Under the pieces are notes generated by a model that was not told the DNA's origin, did not search any database, and was given only the letters and a program-made list of their open reading frames with translations. DNA of 64,000 bases, from assembly GCA_015680685.1 (NCBI GenBank), contig MNCI01002996.1, positions 234,019 to 298,018 on the forward strand, written 5' to 3'. Both the position numbers and the translations under genes were made by a program. Source of the stretch: Gnetum montanum. Its lineage: Eukaryota > Streptophyta > Gnetopsida > Gnetales > Gnetaceae. Shown here in pieces: positions 1 to 11,319 of this stretch (positions are counted from its first letter, which is position 1; the number at the start of each line of letters is the position of its first letter).

Positions 1-401
1 CGCTTGGTAATCCCAGTGGCGTACCTAGGCCTATGCTTGGTAGTCCCAGTGGCAGTCGTGCACGAAGTCCAAGATGTGTACGGTTGATCAAGGAATCGGT
101 TGCTCGTCGCACTTAGGCTAGATTAGATTTTCTTACCCTTTTCCTCTTAGCTTAGATTTAGTTAAATATTATTTTCCACTGCCATCAGGAGTAGCATTAG
201 ATTTAGGAACACATCATACACCTCATCTAGACTAAACCATACGTGACATATGCAAAACTAGTCTAGATGGGAAGACAGTGAACTGCGACCTAAGGCTAAC
301 TATCTAGGTGCCACAACTAGTCCATCTGCGGAGTTCGACCGGATCACGCGTGCGACGCTCGTTTCGTATGGTTGAGTGTAGGGGTACCTCGCCACTCATC
401 A
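1..401 (+). mobile_element. Athila-type LTR, 3' part (cut by window start)
   Basis: The block ends in CTCATCA at 401. It is the reverse complement, with substitutions, of the start of the LTRs at 53072 and 58754, so it is the R-U5 end of the same LTR subfamily in plus orientation. Bases 1-60 hold units of the LTR's minisatellite (CTTGGTAATCCCAGTGGC and variants). No primer binding site follows position 401. It is therefore a 3' LTR or a solo LTR of an element lying mostly outside the window. The next bases belong to a helicase relic. Confidence 0.8.
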
Positions 402-409
402 AAAGATAT

Positions 410-1076
410 TGAACTTAGGCATCATGTTACAAGATTAAGAGGTGCAATATTGGAATTCATGCATTTTTAGAAACATGGATTCTACTACTATTAGTCTCAA
501 TAGAGAAGGTGAAGAACACTTTCTTCAAAATCAGCAAGAACAACCATCTACTGCAACAAGTAGTGCAACAACTATCTACTACAACAAGTAATGTAATCTC
601 TGCTTATATGTGAAGATGCAAGGGTAATGCTTATAGTTAACCTTTGGCCTGAAGCAGGATTGGTGAATGGTGCACTTGGCATGATTCACAGTATTATGTA
701 TCCTTAAGGTAAATAGCCACATGTATTACCATTATACGTTATTGTTGATTTTGACTCCTACATCGGATGTGCCTTTGATAATGGTAATCCTCATCATGTG
801 CCAATTGTACATGTGGTCTAAGGAGCATCTTGTCAGTCACCATTATGGTTGGCATGGGCCATGACTATTCAAAAATCTCAAGGAATGACACTAGATAAGG
901 CTACTATTCACACTGGTTCAAGAGAAGTTATGGATCTAATGTTTGTTGCATTATCCGGAGTTAAGACTATTGATTCTTTAAAGATTCATCCTCCTTTTCA
1001 TGTGCAAAGATACAGAAAGATTTCAAATGCTAAACATCTCCAAAGTAGAATTGCACAAGAAATTTGTTTTGCTTAG
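410..1076 (+). pseudogene. PIF1-like (Helitron-type) helicase C-terminal relic, copy 1
   Basis: Reading through stops from about 600 gives the end of a PIF1-family DNA helicase. First comes a segment like the 'LFNGA' region (LVNGALGMIHSIMYP), then VDFDSYIGCAFDNG. The frame that stays open at 849-1073 contains LAWAMTIQKSQGMTLDKA, which matches the conserved 'LAWA.TIHKSQG.TLDKA' motif VI area, and then FVALSGVKTIDSL. In plants this type is found both in Helitron Rep-helicase proteins and in dispersed PIF1-like genes. No Rep domain or Helitron terminus is visible, so which of the two cannot be settled. The N-terminal Walker motifs are absent and stops interrupt the 5' part. Homology with 29664-30480 begins at about position 408. 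The 3' flank to 1212 matches the repeat unit of the array at 30590-33042. Confidence 0.75.
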
Positions 1077-1212
1077 TTGGAGAATTAGGCATATTGAGTT
1101 CACACTTATTATAGTATTTTACCTTTTACTTAATCTTATTATACAGCTCTGTAATGTTTGTTGCAATAATTGTGCAATGTATTCCTTCATCAACATATAT
1201 GAAATATATAAA

Positions 1213-1425
1213 NTTTTAAAAAAATGATGTTAACCAAGTCCGACTACTAGACGAGGTAACAAGATAACTAAAAATGGAATCATTCATCCCTCCTCTGTTT
1301 CTCTACCACTTACCCAATTTAGTTTTACCCTCTCAGTTAAGTTTTCTCTTTCTTTGTTTGTTCATTGCATTTTTGAGAAATAAATCTCTTGCATAAATAA
1401 TGCTCTTCCATGAAATGGTTGTTAT
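1213..1425. repeat. Fold-back element, left arm plus inverted loop
   Basis: After the helicase 3' flank, the sequence from the undetermined base at 1213 matches the left arm of the complete fold-back element at 33081-33458 (AATGATGTTAACCAA, then the CTCATCCCTCCTCT-type segment). It then continues with the loop sequence in the opposite orientation (TTGAGAAATAAATCTCTTG). The right arm and the outer TGGCCGAGAT end are missing. The junction falls at a shared TTTTA. Confidence 0.65.
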
Positions 1426-1609
1426 GAACTATGTATATTAAGAGACACAATAGGTTATCAAAGTTTATAAATGCTAGCCTAAACACTAAACTCAAACCTG
1501 AAAAAAAATTACTGCTGAATTGATTCAACTTCTGGAAGATAGTGTAATACTTTTTCCTAAGCTAAGTAAAAAGAGTCTCTAGCTTGGTAACCCCAAGCCA
1601 CAAGTTTGA
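1426..1609. other. Unassigned spacer
   Basis: There is no convincing coding or repeat signal in this stretch. A short hairpin with the stem CTTGG/CCAAG lies near 1582-1600. Confidence 0.4.
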
Positions 1610-2449
1610 ATCATCTACATAGCCCCATCGACTCATGGTAGGATGCATTAATGTAGGTATGTTGATGTTGACATAGTCAATGCCTATATAAATGCACTCA
1701 CCCCTTGCATTTATGACATTTTTTAGTCATTAGTAAGTTGAATTCTTGCAGTTTCTTCCTTTTAAAGTTAGAACATTTTCCTTTGAGTGCCCATAGTGTG
1801 AATATATGAAATTGTATGAAGTTTTATTCAAATGCTCATGTACCTAGACACATTGGCATGATCAACAATAAAATCGAGATTTCATACATCCATTGCAACA
1901 CTTAGAATAGTTTACTGTTTCCTTTTAGTACTTTATTTTATATGTAATTTACTTCCATGTCCTTAGTTAATTAATATGATTAATCATAAGCACGTTTGTA
2001 TGACCACTTCAAGCATAATGTACTAATGCTTGGTAATTCCAATAGTGGATACTTGGTATGCCTAGTAATATATACTTGGTAACCCAACAGTGTTAGTATA
2101 AGTTTAGGATGTGTACAATAGGTGGGAACAATTACTTCATGTTAGGTTAGTTAACTTAGGAATTATTTATTCAATTTAATTATTAAATTCTCATTTTATT
2201 ATAACCAATTAAAAGAAAATATAATAAAAAATAATTATATAAAAAAACATATCTTATGCCTTAACCATACTTAACCATACGTACAATTAGACATGAGTGT
2301 GTATTAAAAAGACAATGATTTGCAACTTCACAATTGACTATTTTGGAATATCAACTACTTGGGTAACTAGGTCTATAGAATTTAACCAAATCGTTAGTGA
2401 AAACTTGTGATTCATATGGTTAGGTGTAGGGGATACCCACCATTCATCA
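1610..2449 (+). mobile_element. 5' LTR of Athila element A (decayed)
   Basis: The block runs in the same order as the LTR at 24406-25349. It has a U3 with CCATCGACTCATG-like repeats, a TATA-like CCTATATAAATG near 1683, a transcribed leader with TTCTTGCAGTTTC, the CTTGGTAA minisatellite at about 2030-2095, and a terminal ATTCATCA at 2449. A degenerate primer binding site follows directly, which makes it a 5' LTR. The start is approximate because the terminal TG could not be recognised. Confidence 0.7.
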
Positions 2450-2468
2450 TTTTCACCATTGCTAGGAA
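2450..2468 (+). promoter_or_regulatory. Primer binding site, tRNA-Asp type, degenerate
   Basis: TTTTCACCATTGCTAGGAA lies directly after the LTR end. It aligns with the Athila-type site complementary to the 3' end of plant tRNA-Asp (TGGCGCCGTTGCCGGGGA). Most of the differences are C-to-T or G-to-A changes. A better preserved site is present in element E at 58735-58753. Confidence 0.6.
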
Positions 2469-2619
2469 CTTAGTTTAGCTAAGTGTGCTACATATTATTA
2501 ACTAATGAATTTTTATAAATCATCATAAGGAAAACACAATGAGAGATCATTTATAATAATAATAATAATACAATTATCTCAAGCCACACATAAGACACAT
2601 TATTAAGATGGCTCCTACT

Positions 2620-5093
2620 CATACGAATGAATCTCTATCACATGAGGAAAAATTTAATAGGCAATAGGAGAGGATGTGAAGGAGTACTGGTGAGAAGCCT
2701 CAACAACTAAAGGTAGTCGATGCCCATTTGGGACCCTATTATCTAAACTTCACCTTCATCCTCTATCAGGATGAGTAGTTACATTGGAGAGATAGGGACG
2801 ATAACATTGTGTTACCTTTTGATCGATCTATTCTCATCATGCTCAAGACCCCAACTCATGAGACTAGGCATTGAAATAACAAGGCTTGAGTATGAAACAA
2901 CAAATCAAGTCTTGAGGGATTACCAACCTTCATAAGCGCAACTCTAAAAGGACAAGCACATGGAGGCTTGCTATGATGCCTCCAAGGATAAACAAATCTC
3001 ACCACCATTATTCTTCCAACTGCATAAAGAGGATGTTGATTTCTTTTTAGGGCACTCTCAATACACAAATTTTCCTCCTTTCTTTAAGGAAGACACCCTT
3101 TACTAATGGTTGCAATCAACTTTGGAGAACTTTAGTGTAGAAAGGATGGAGTCCAAAGACTAAAGAACTTCAAAAGAAAAGTCTCCTAGTTGTTCATTCA
3201 ACAACAAAGAAAATGATAAGGAGGAGGATAAAGATAAGAAGAAGGATCAAGACAAGGATCAAAAGAGAAGGACTAGAAGGCATCATTCTCCTAGTCTTCC
3301 ATCTTCACCATCATCCTCATCATCAAATTCTGACAAGAGAAGCTATGACAAAGACACAGACAGGGGTGATTGAGATCAAGATGAAGATGATAGGGGGTCC
3401 CATTATGATGATAGAAAATAGGATGAGAATCAACACAGAGAGGGAGAAGAACATCACTAGGAAAGAAGGCAAAGAAAAACTCACCATAGGAGGCATGGTC
3501 ATAACAAGGGCCATTGTGGGCATAATGATGATGATGAACCATTATTGGCCACTAGGAACATGTTGAATGTTTCAAAAGTAGTCAGAATTCCCACCTAGCA
3601 TTAAAAGGATAGTAGGATCAAAAGGCTGGACATGAACAATATCTCCCAATTTGAAGGGGGATGTAATGCTGATCCACAACATCATCTACAAGCTTTTCAT
3701 GATGCTTATATCATATAGAACATATAGAACATTGAGCATGAGTGGTAGAAGCTAAAGTTGTTCGCAATGACACTTATCAAAGAAGAAAAAAACTGGCATT
3801 ATTCCTTGGAACTAGAATCCATTTGTAGATGGAGTACAATGTTAGAGCTATTCAATTATACATATCAAATGTACTTGAGGGTGTCCAACCTATTGAAGCA
3901 AATCCAAGGATGGAAGCAAAAAAATCATGAATGATTGGATGCAACTCTAGGTAAGTACTATTTTCTCTTGCACCGATGCCCAAGCTATGGATTCTCTTAA
4001 AGGTAGTAGCTTCATCATATCATAGATGGGCCTCGAAAAAAAAATAAGGAAAAGTCTTGGGGTCTATTCTTGAGGAAGAATTTCTAAAATGCAAGCCCAT
4101 CAGATCTGAAGGTTGATTGAACATGTGGGAAGAAAAAGAAGAGAATTTTAAAAAACATAAAAGTGCAGAAGAATATAATAGGGACTCCTCCATTTGTAAA
4201 AATGAGGTATGTTTCTATGATTCAAAGAAGGAAGCATCCCTAGATGAAGTGGTACAAAGGTAGATAAAATGTGGGACTTCTTAGATGAGAAGTTCCAAAT
4301 TGTGCTTAAAATTATGGAGGAGAAGGTAGAGCAGGGAAGTAGTAACCAAGATAGATGGAGAAGGAAAGATACATAAAAGGGCTTTCATCAACAAAAAGGT
4401 AAGGTTGTAGTGGTCGATGAGGTTGTAGATTCAGAAATAGATGATGACAAATGCAATATTTGCCAATACAAACATCCCAAAATATGTTGTCCTTTATTGT
4501 TTCATTTTTAAGAGTCTAGGATGTATGCCTTAAATTCAAAATTTGTCAAGAGGTAGCCATCCAAGAGATTACATTAACAATAGGACAATTATTAGCAATA
4601 GTTTCACCAAACAGAGTATTATCCAAGTGGAGTGCCACTTCAACCTCAATAGCAATATCATCAATGGAAAAACCCACAATCATGGGGGATGCCACCACAA
4701 TAGCAATATCCTTACTAGCAACTAGATCCCTATGGATATTATGTTCAGTGACTTGTATCTCCTCATGATTCTCCAAGTCACACTTCTATCTCATATCATT
4801 ACTACCCTCTTAAATATTACCAAATACCTACTCTAAGAAATGAGTCTCTATCCACTTATCCTCCTCCGTATCCATTACCTAACTTTGCACTGTCTAACAA
4901 CACTCTCTTGCCACTTGCTCCACCTATGCAAGGAGAAATTCAATCATAGCCACAACAAAGAAATATCACAAGGGTAATTAACTTACAACCAGATATCCAT
5001 CCAAGTGGTTCTAAGTAGAAGCCTTAGAAAAAGGCTTTCTTTAGAACCAATAGTCCACAGAAACCATTGTAAACACTTGTCATTATTAACCTT
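2620..5093 (+). pseudogene. Athila gag, element A (truncated by insertion)
   Basis: Three zones are recognisable by comparison with the gag of elements D and E. A charged, low-complexity stretch (about 3190-3430) is rich in Lys, Asp, Glu, Ser and Arg. It leads into DDDEPLLATR (about 3527-3557), which E has as NDDEPPLATT. A capsid-like region follows (about 3590-4140) with PQHHLQAFHDA. A CCHC-type zinc knuckle lies near 4450 (CNICQYKHPKICC). The C-terminal Pro/Gln/Tyr-rich part extends to 5093, where the minus-strand LTR of element B begins. Many stops and frameshifts make it non-functional. Gag would form the particle and bind element RNA. Confidence 0.75.
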
Positions 5094-5980
5094 TGATGAG
5101 TGGCAAGTACCTCTACACTCAACCATACAAATCACTAAGTGCTCATGTGTGATCTGATTGAATTCCTTAGACTCTATGTCTTCCAGTACAATAGCCTCTA
5201 GGAAGTGAACTTAACCTAATAGTCATCCGTTGTCTTCCCAATTACACTTGTGATGTACACAGGTATGGTTAAGTGTAATTAAGGTATATGATTTTTATTA
5301 TTTTATGTTTTATGTTCCTATTGCTTTAAAATAGAGAAATGAAGTAATTTAATGGCTAATTGAATTTAAATAATTAATTAATATCTAACTAATCCTAACA
5401 TAAGTATCCAGTGCCACTTTCCATACACATCCTAAATGCATACAACACTATTAGACTACCAAGCGTTAAGCGCTACTGAGATTACCAAGTGCTATATGTT
5501 ATGCTCGAAGTAATCATACTTATGTGTTTAATCGATTGAGCTTAATTACTTAATTCATCAATTGAAGTCTAGCTTAGCTTAATTAATTACATAATTAATG
5601 AAAATAATAAATGCAGAAATAAATCATTAATCTATTCTAAGTGTTACAAGGTTTGATCAAAAGACTCATCTTTATTGTCATTCACACTGGTGTGCTCAGG
5701 TACACTAGTGCTTGAATAAAGATTTGTATATTTTATGACTCCTATTATGGCACTCAAAGAAATATTCTAACTCTCAAATGATGAAACTACAAAAGCTCTA
5801 CTACAACTATGACTTAACCTCCCATAAACATGGCTAGTGAGCACATATTTATAGACTTTATTGTGAAGCTCATAAATGCAGTAAATATTACATCGATGCG
5901 AGCCCGTCAATGGGGCAACAACACATAGATGGGGTTGTGTTAATGGGGGTCCATTGACATGACACTTTCATGCTTCATCA
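5094..5980 (-). mobile_element. 3' LTR of Athila element B (minus strand)
   Basis: On the plus strand the block starts TGATGAGTGG and ends CTTCATCA, so both ends carry the family's TGATGA/TCATCA inverted termini. On the minus strand the U3 has a TATA-like CTATAAATATGTG near 5855, followed by the U5 minisatellite around 5455-5500. It is bordered at 5981 by a polypurine tract, which makes it the 3' LTR of a minus-strand element. The insertion point is inside the gag of element A. Confidence 0.85.
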
Positions 5981-5996
5981 TACCCCCATGATTGAA
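5981..5996 (-). other. Polypurine tract, element B
   Basis: On the minus strand this reads TTCAATCATGGGGGTA and directly abuts the LTR start. The same motif borders the 3' LTRs of elements C (24391) and E (53987). It would prime plus-strand DNA synthesis. Confidence 0.75.
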
Positions 5997-6189
5997 TGAA
6001 AACTTGTCCTCGAGTTCCTTTACAAAATTGGGAAGGTATGGAATTATTGACCAACTCTTAACATAACAAACTGACATAACAAAACTAAGTGCCCAAGTGT
6101 ACAAATCAACATCATTAAAAAAATTGGTGGTGTTCATGATAAAAAATTGAACACCATGACATGACAACTCAAAACTAGATAGCACATCC

Positions 6190-9083
6190 TCTAATAGCAT
6201 GAAGGTGGTTGAGAAGATCAAATAGTCCTAGGTAGTGGAGGCTCCTGAGGTTCAAAAGGACCTTTGCTAACTTCAGGTGTGCATGATGGTTGAGGTAGCT
6301 ATGACTACTACCTCTAGTGGAATGTAAAAGCCATCTAGTAATGCCTTCATCTTCTCCTCCTTACTCCAGGGATCATTCATAGTCCACGTGGCATCACCAA
6401 TGTGGGTTGGAATGGGGATATTCCATGGATAGGGCATTATTGGGAACATCTCCTTGATATTGACAAACCAAGTAGTGAATTATTTGCATTCAACATCAAA
6501 TGCCCTCACTATGTTCTATAGCCCCTAGTGGTCATTCATTCTTTTGGCCAAGTTCTTGGTAGTAGATCTCTAATCAATGTATTTTCCCTTAAGAACCTCG
6601 AGTTTAGTGTTTGCCACCACAAGCTTTTGCTTGGTGTCCTTGTGGTGCTTGAATTTGGCCTTGTACAACAAGCATAAGTTGGTCACCTACTTTTCCAGTT
6701 CTAACCATAGTTATCTAGCAATCAACATAGCCAAGTTTGCATATTGGAGATTAGCTAGCTCCATGTATTCCGTCATTTCCTCTATCTACAACTCTTTTAG
6801 GTGACTTTCTACTTTATTATATTAATTAATCTCATAAATAATGGGCTGCCACAATTTGTGTCCATGTTGGAGTTGCTAGAGGATCTTGTTCACCTTTGCC
6901 TTCATCACTTGAATATGTTTCTCATTTACTTCTTTCTGTAAGCTAACCTGGTCTCTATAGTGATCCTTGACTCTCAAATTTGAGAGCCTTTGATTTCTAG
7001 GTGGCTACCTCTATTGCAGTCTTTTGGCGAAGGGCACAAACCTCTTCCATAGAGAGGTTTTTGTTCTCAATTGCTAATCTTCTTAGCTTTGTGTTTACTC
7101 TGGCTAGTTTCTCCTACTATTGATGGATAAAATCAGTCAACTATTGTTTATGCACATCAACATTTTGCAAGCGATGGTTTTCTATGGTCAGTTGCACATT
7201 CTCTTGGTAGGTCAATAATCCATGGATCAGTAAAATACTACCATCTCCATCACACCTTCAACCCCTTTCAGCCTAGTGTAAAGCTATTCAAGAACTTCAT
7301 CTCTTGTCAATGCTGGGTTGAGAAATGCAAGGTCGGCAATTTGGGCTCTTAATTCTACAATTTCAGCAACCAAGCGTTCATTTAGCTCCTTGGTTGTTTT
7401 AAGTTATCCTTCCAAAATGATGTTCTTGCCCCTTGCCTCTAGTAGCTTTGACTAGGTTGTAGTAATACTATCTAGAAGATCAAAGACATTCAAAAGTAGT
7501 TGTCCAGTTCCTACTGCTTGATCCATTAGTTGTTCATGTTGTGCTATAATTAATCTACTGCTTATGGTCCCTATAGATGTATGCACATCTTTAAGTGTAG
7601 TGACATCTAGTATAGACATTGTAGGTGCATTGAGTGTTCGATAATTCTATCAGAAACCACCTCTGCTGTTGTTTCTTGTCATTGGTGTTGCATCACTAGT
7701 ACTATTACCCCCTTACCTTTCTTCATGCACACTAAGAGGGTCATGGAATTTCTAGAAATCCCTGGGAATGGTTGCTATTTTGAGAGAGATATTGTTACCT
7801 TTCTAGCACTAGGATTTGACCTTGCAAACAACTACTTTCATTCGGCAGAGAAAATGGATTCACCTCCTCCCATCAAGCTGACTGTTCGGGTCACCTCATT
7901 TAGGTGGCTCATCATTGGCTGATACATAGATGGGTCTCCACCACTCATGCCTACTTGTTGCTCTTTCTCGCTCAAGAGCCATTCTTGGTACTTGTGCAAC
8001 CATTGGGATGTTGCAGTGACATCTGACATAATTTTCTGAGTGGCAGGTGGAGGTGGTGGCTATTGCTCCTCTTCTTGAATAGTTGTTGTAGGTGTTTTGT
8101 CCTTCATCATATTCATCCAATTAGCTGTTGGAGTGCATTAGATAGCATCATTTGTATAACAAACTATTCCTCCCCTTTAACATAGTTTTCTGAAGAGCCA
8201 TAGGAAGGGGACTCCTTCCACATTCATTCTCCTCAAACTACTTCTCTATCTCTAGATAGATCAATTATGGAAGGTTGATGGGGAATCTCCCACTCAGAGC
8301 AACACACACACAAGTAGAAAAAGGAGTGATCTTGCTAGGCCTCATCATGGGGTTTACATGAAAGGCTACAATCTTGTAGTGGATAATTTTTGTTGGTGTG
8401 AGCATGTCGTACTCCTTGCAGTCGATACCATAGCATCATTGAACCTAGTCAATACCATAGCATTGTTGAACCCAGTCAATACCATAGCATCATTGAACCC
8501 ATTATCTTTTGATGTTGGGATCTACCTGCATTGAAATCTCAGTGAGATTCACCCCAATTTCAGGCAACCCAAGTGCCTCTACAATGGCCTGCACCAAGTA
8601 GGACATTGAAATATCCTTAATTTTGACTATTGAACTTAACTGCTTGTTGTTCCAAAGTAAGAACATCTCTCCCATATACCTCTCCTTGCCTGAAGTGATA
8701 ATTGGCCACATGGGAGAGGTTTTCAGTTGGTCTTGTACCTCTTTTAGTGCTTTCTCCAAGAAAGAGCCAAAGTTTAACTGCTCGAGCACTATTTTTTGGA
8801 CCTCCCTTAACTTGATTTGATTAAGACAGGCCTCCATCAAGGTTACCTCAAGGTTTTCTTATTGAGCTAGTAACTCATCATGGTGGGAATGTTTTGTTGC
8901 TGCTATTAGTTTGGAAATATGACGAATACATTCCACTTCAACCTCTTCCCTAAGAGTTTCCGTCGCATGGGTTGCAACTGGTTCTTCTTGGGTTTGTTCT
9001 TGGCCATTTCTTCCTTGGTTGAGATGGTCCTCCTTCCTGCATGTGTTTGCCTTTTGATGTCATTTGTGGTTACAACATATCTA
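6190..9083 (-). pseudogene. Additional ORF (env-like position) of element B
   Basis: This is the homologue, in the same position and order, of the ORF at 21298-24190. It lies between the post-pol region and the 3' LTR. The best preserved piece is 8840-8502, an N-terminal domain segment with VLEQLNFGSFLEKALKEVQ, SPMWPIITS and ALGLPEIGVNLTEISMQ. Element C has VLQEINFGLFLKKDLEDVK at the matching place. The 3' two thirds (about 8100-6300) is rich in Glu, Lys, Leu and Gln, and a coiled coil is likely. The start is taken at the ATG near 9083, where other copies have an acceptor-like CAG|ATGG. Stops are frequent. Position matches the env-like gene of Athila elements, but no signal peptide or membrane segment is evident, so 'envelope' is not supported. 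Confidence 0.7.
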
Positions 9084-9503
9084 TGGATTAGTAGATATAA
9101 TGTGTAACTTGGAATATTTGAATACCTTATCTCATTAGTTAGTTACACTTGGCTATGGTTGGACCATGGTAGATTGAATATTTTATTAATTAATTTTTAT
9201 TATAAGTGTCACCAAAGCTTATTGGGAGAGTTTAACTTCTGTAATTTGGTGTTTACATGTTGATTTCTTAATTAAAGCTTTGTGGGAGTTAGAAAAATGG
9301 TGAAATTTTTTTTGTCAAAAATGGCACATTTCTAGTCCCCATGACTAAGAGCTTACCTTCAGGAGCTAAAAGGTTGAAGAAGGGAGTGATTTGGATAAAA
9401 AGTTAGGAAGTTATGGGCTCTAGAAGGTTTTGGGCTCTGAAAATTTGAAAAACTCCTTTGGCATTTATGAGAAAATGTGAAAATTTCTAAGGGGGGTCAC
9501 ACA
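9084..9503 (-). other. Leader and presumed intron upstream of the additional ORF (element B)
   Basis: On the minus strand, after the TATA element, comes a leader shared with 12861-13007 (TTTTCAGAGCCCAA is the common core). A donor-like GAAG|GTAAGC sits at about 9357. It is followed by TTAGTCATGGGGACTAG, then a segment shared with element A (TTTTTCTAACTCCC). The stretch ends at the ORF start near 9083. The layout suggests a non-coding leader exon and an intron of roughly 270 bases. This is an inference from comparing copies. Confidence 0.5.
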
Positions 9504-9519
9504 TATTTATAGTATTTTT
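9504..9519 (-). promoter_or_regulatory. Internal TATA promoter element (B)
   Basis: On the minus strand it reads AAAAATACTATAAATA, identical to 12845-12860 and 36939-36954. Upstream are GGCCC(CAT) and CCCCATCAACG repeats like those in the family's U3. It lies about 420 bases before the additional ORF. Confidence 0.6.
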
Positions 9520-9955
9520 GTGCTACGTTGATGGGGCCATGTATACAGGGCCTTATATATGCATGGGCTCCGTGAACGGGGTCCCATTTATAGGGTCCAT
9601 AAATAAAATTTTCAATTTTGAATATTTTGAGAAGTATAAGGAATTTTTAAATGAATTTGGAATTCATGGAGTTCTAGAAAAGCCAAGAATATGATGAAAT
9701 CATTGAAGAGGATCTTTGGAAGCTAAAAAATTCAAAAATTCAATGGAAAATGTGTGAATTGAAGAAAATTCTTAAAGGAGCACACAATCGAATGCAGAAG
9801 ATGGATGTACGAAATATTTTGATTGCAAAAATGCCTAAGGATAAGGTGCTTAATGAATCCAACCAAGAGATATGCAAGTGGATCCTCCCCATAGTAGGCA
9901 CATGCCCTATTTATCATTACATAACCTCACCCTAAGGAGTCTATGGGCCCCATAA
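9520..9955 (-). other. Post-pol non-coding region of element B with conserved block
   Basis: No coding potential was seen. At 9873-9916 the minus strand matches the conserved block of the other Athila copies (core GGGGAGGATCCACTTG). The homology stops near 9955, where plus-strand integrase begins. Element B is therefore truncated at its 5' side and its pol, gag and 5' LTR are missing. Confidence 0.55.
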
Positions 9956-9964
9956 GTGATTAAT

Positions 9965-11290
9965 GATTAATGAAAGTTAATGACCATAACCTAGAGACCA
10001 TTATGTGGGAAATGGGATGGTTATGAAGATCCTCATGGTAGGGTACTTCTGGCCAATGATCTTTAGGGACAATCACTATTTTTTTCCATTTGTTCAAGTG
10101 CTAACAAAGATATGAAGGAATGATAGTCTGAATGAAAGGGCCTCAATAGTGGATCCAACCACTAGAGCTCTTTGACCTCTTGCGTATTGACTTCATGGGA
10201 TCCATCACTTCCATGTCAAATGAGAAGGCTTACATCATTGTCATTGTTGACTACTACATGAAGTGGGCTAAAGTGACATCCAAAATTAACTATTCATCTT
10301 CCATTGCAAGATAGTTTGTTCAGCAAAATGTGGTAAATAGGTCTAATGTGCTAAGGGCATGAAAAATGCATTCATTTCCTTTGTACTTTGTTTTGAAAAA
10401 GATAACTACTGGAGTAAAGGAGGAGATCTAATGGAAAGCCGAGGTAAGATTAGTAGCAAGTCAAATCATTCTAGATAAAAATTTAGTAGAAATACAATTT
10501 GGAAAGTAGAAGATTATCCAAAAAACACCTATAGAGATTTGATTTTTAAAATTCAAGCTTGCACTAATTTTAGACAATGGAACTCACATCACTAGATCTA
10601 CTTTTTAGAAGCTAATACAATGCTTAGGGTGCAACATAAACTGAAAACCTCCTATCAACCCCAAGCTAATGGATAAGCTAAGGTTATTAATAGGGAGGTA
10701 ACTAGGATCCTAACATGAACCATTAATCGATATAGGAAGGACTAGATAATGAAACTCAACAATGCTCTTTAGGCTTACCAATCAACCTAGAAACTTCCTA
10801 TTGGTTACTTTTCTTATAAGTTGGTGTATTGAAAACTGCCAACACATCCAATCTAGGCTAAGCTCCATACACTCTTGACCACCTATGAGCTTGACCTTGA
10901 CCTTAGTCTAGCACAGAAAGAATGTCTAATGATACTAAATGTGCTAGATGAGAACTGACAAGTAGCCCTAATAATGAATGAAGTGCACAAGGCATACTCT
11001 AAACAACATCATGATGCATGGATAAGAAGAGTTAAATTCCAACATAGTGATAAGGTCCTTTACTAGAACCCCATGCATGTACAACAACATACTAAGTTTT
11101 AAATGCTATGGAAAGGACCTTACAACATTTATGTAGCTTTTTCTTCTGGTGCCATGACCATTTACTATCCATCACACCCAAAGAAATATCTATTAGTCAA
11201 CATTCAACAAGTTAAGCCATTCCTAGAACCTAGAGTAACCAACAATACTAACATCTCAGAGCAAGAGCAAGCACACTTTATTTTTTGAAT
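9965..11290 (+). pseudogene. Athila integrase relic (element A or a separate copy)
   Basis: Homologous in order to the integrase of element C. It begins in the zinc-binding region (about 9975-10100), then IDFMGSIT with the first catalytic Asp (about 10190). ILDNGTHIT holds the second Asp (about 10570), and the C-terminal half runs to about 11288 and ends PFLEPR. About 200 bases at 10354-10557 have no counterpart in element C and sit between the two Asp motifs. There are many stops and several frameshifts. It may be the continuation of element A beyond the B insertion, but no protease or RT lies between the two parts. Confidence 0.75.
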
Positions 11291-11304
11291 CTCCTCCTCT
11301 CAAA

Positions 11305-11319
11305 TTAGTCGTGGGGGAG
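11305..11319 (+). other. Polypurine-tract-like motif after integrase
   Basis: TTAGTCGTGGGGGAG directly follows the integrase reading frame. The identical 15-mer is at 20292-20306 after the integrase of element C. It resembles the true 3' polypurine tract TCAGTCGTGGGGGTA at 24391. Confidence 0.5.

Noticed and set aside
1578-1615. tRNA- or SINE-like signal (CTAGCTTGGTAACC ... AAGTTTGAATC)
   Set aside because: It has A-box- and B-box-like strings and one short stem, but spacing is too short and no cloverleaf or SINE body follows.
3291-3542. Minus-strand frames opposite the charged gag segment
   Set aside because: They are the mirror of low-complexity GAT/AAG codons of gag. Homology with the other gag copies fixes the plus strand.
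6577-6804. 75-codon plus-strand frame within element B
   Set aside because: It lies opposite the coiled-coil part of the minus-strand additional ORF and has no family resemblance.
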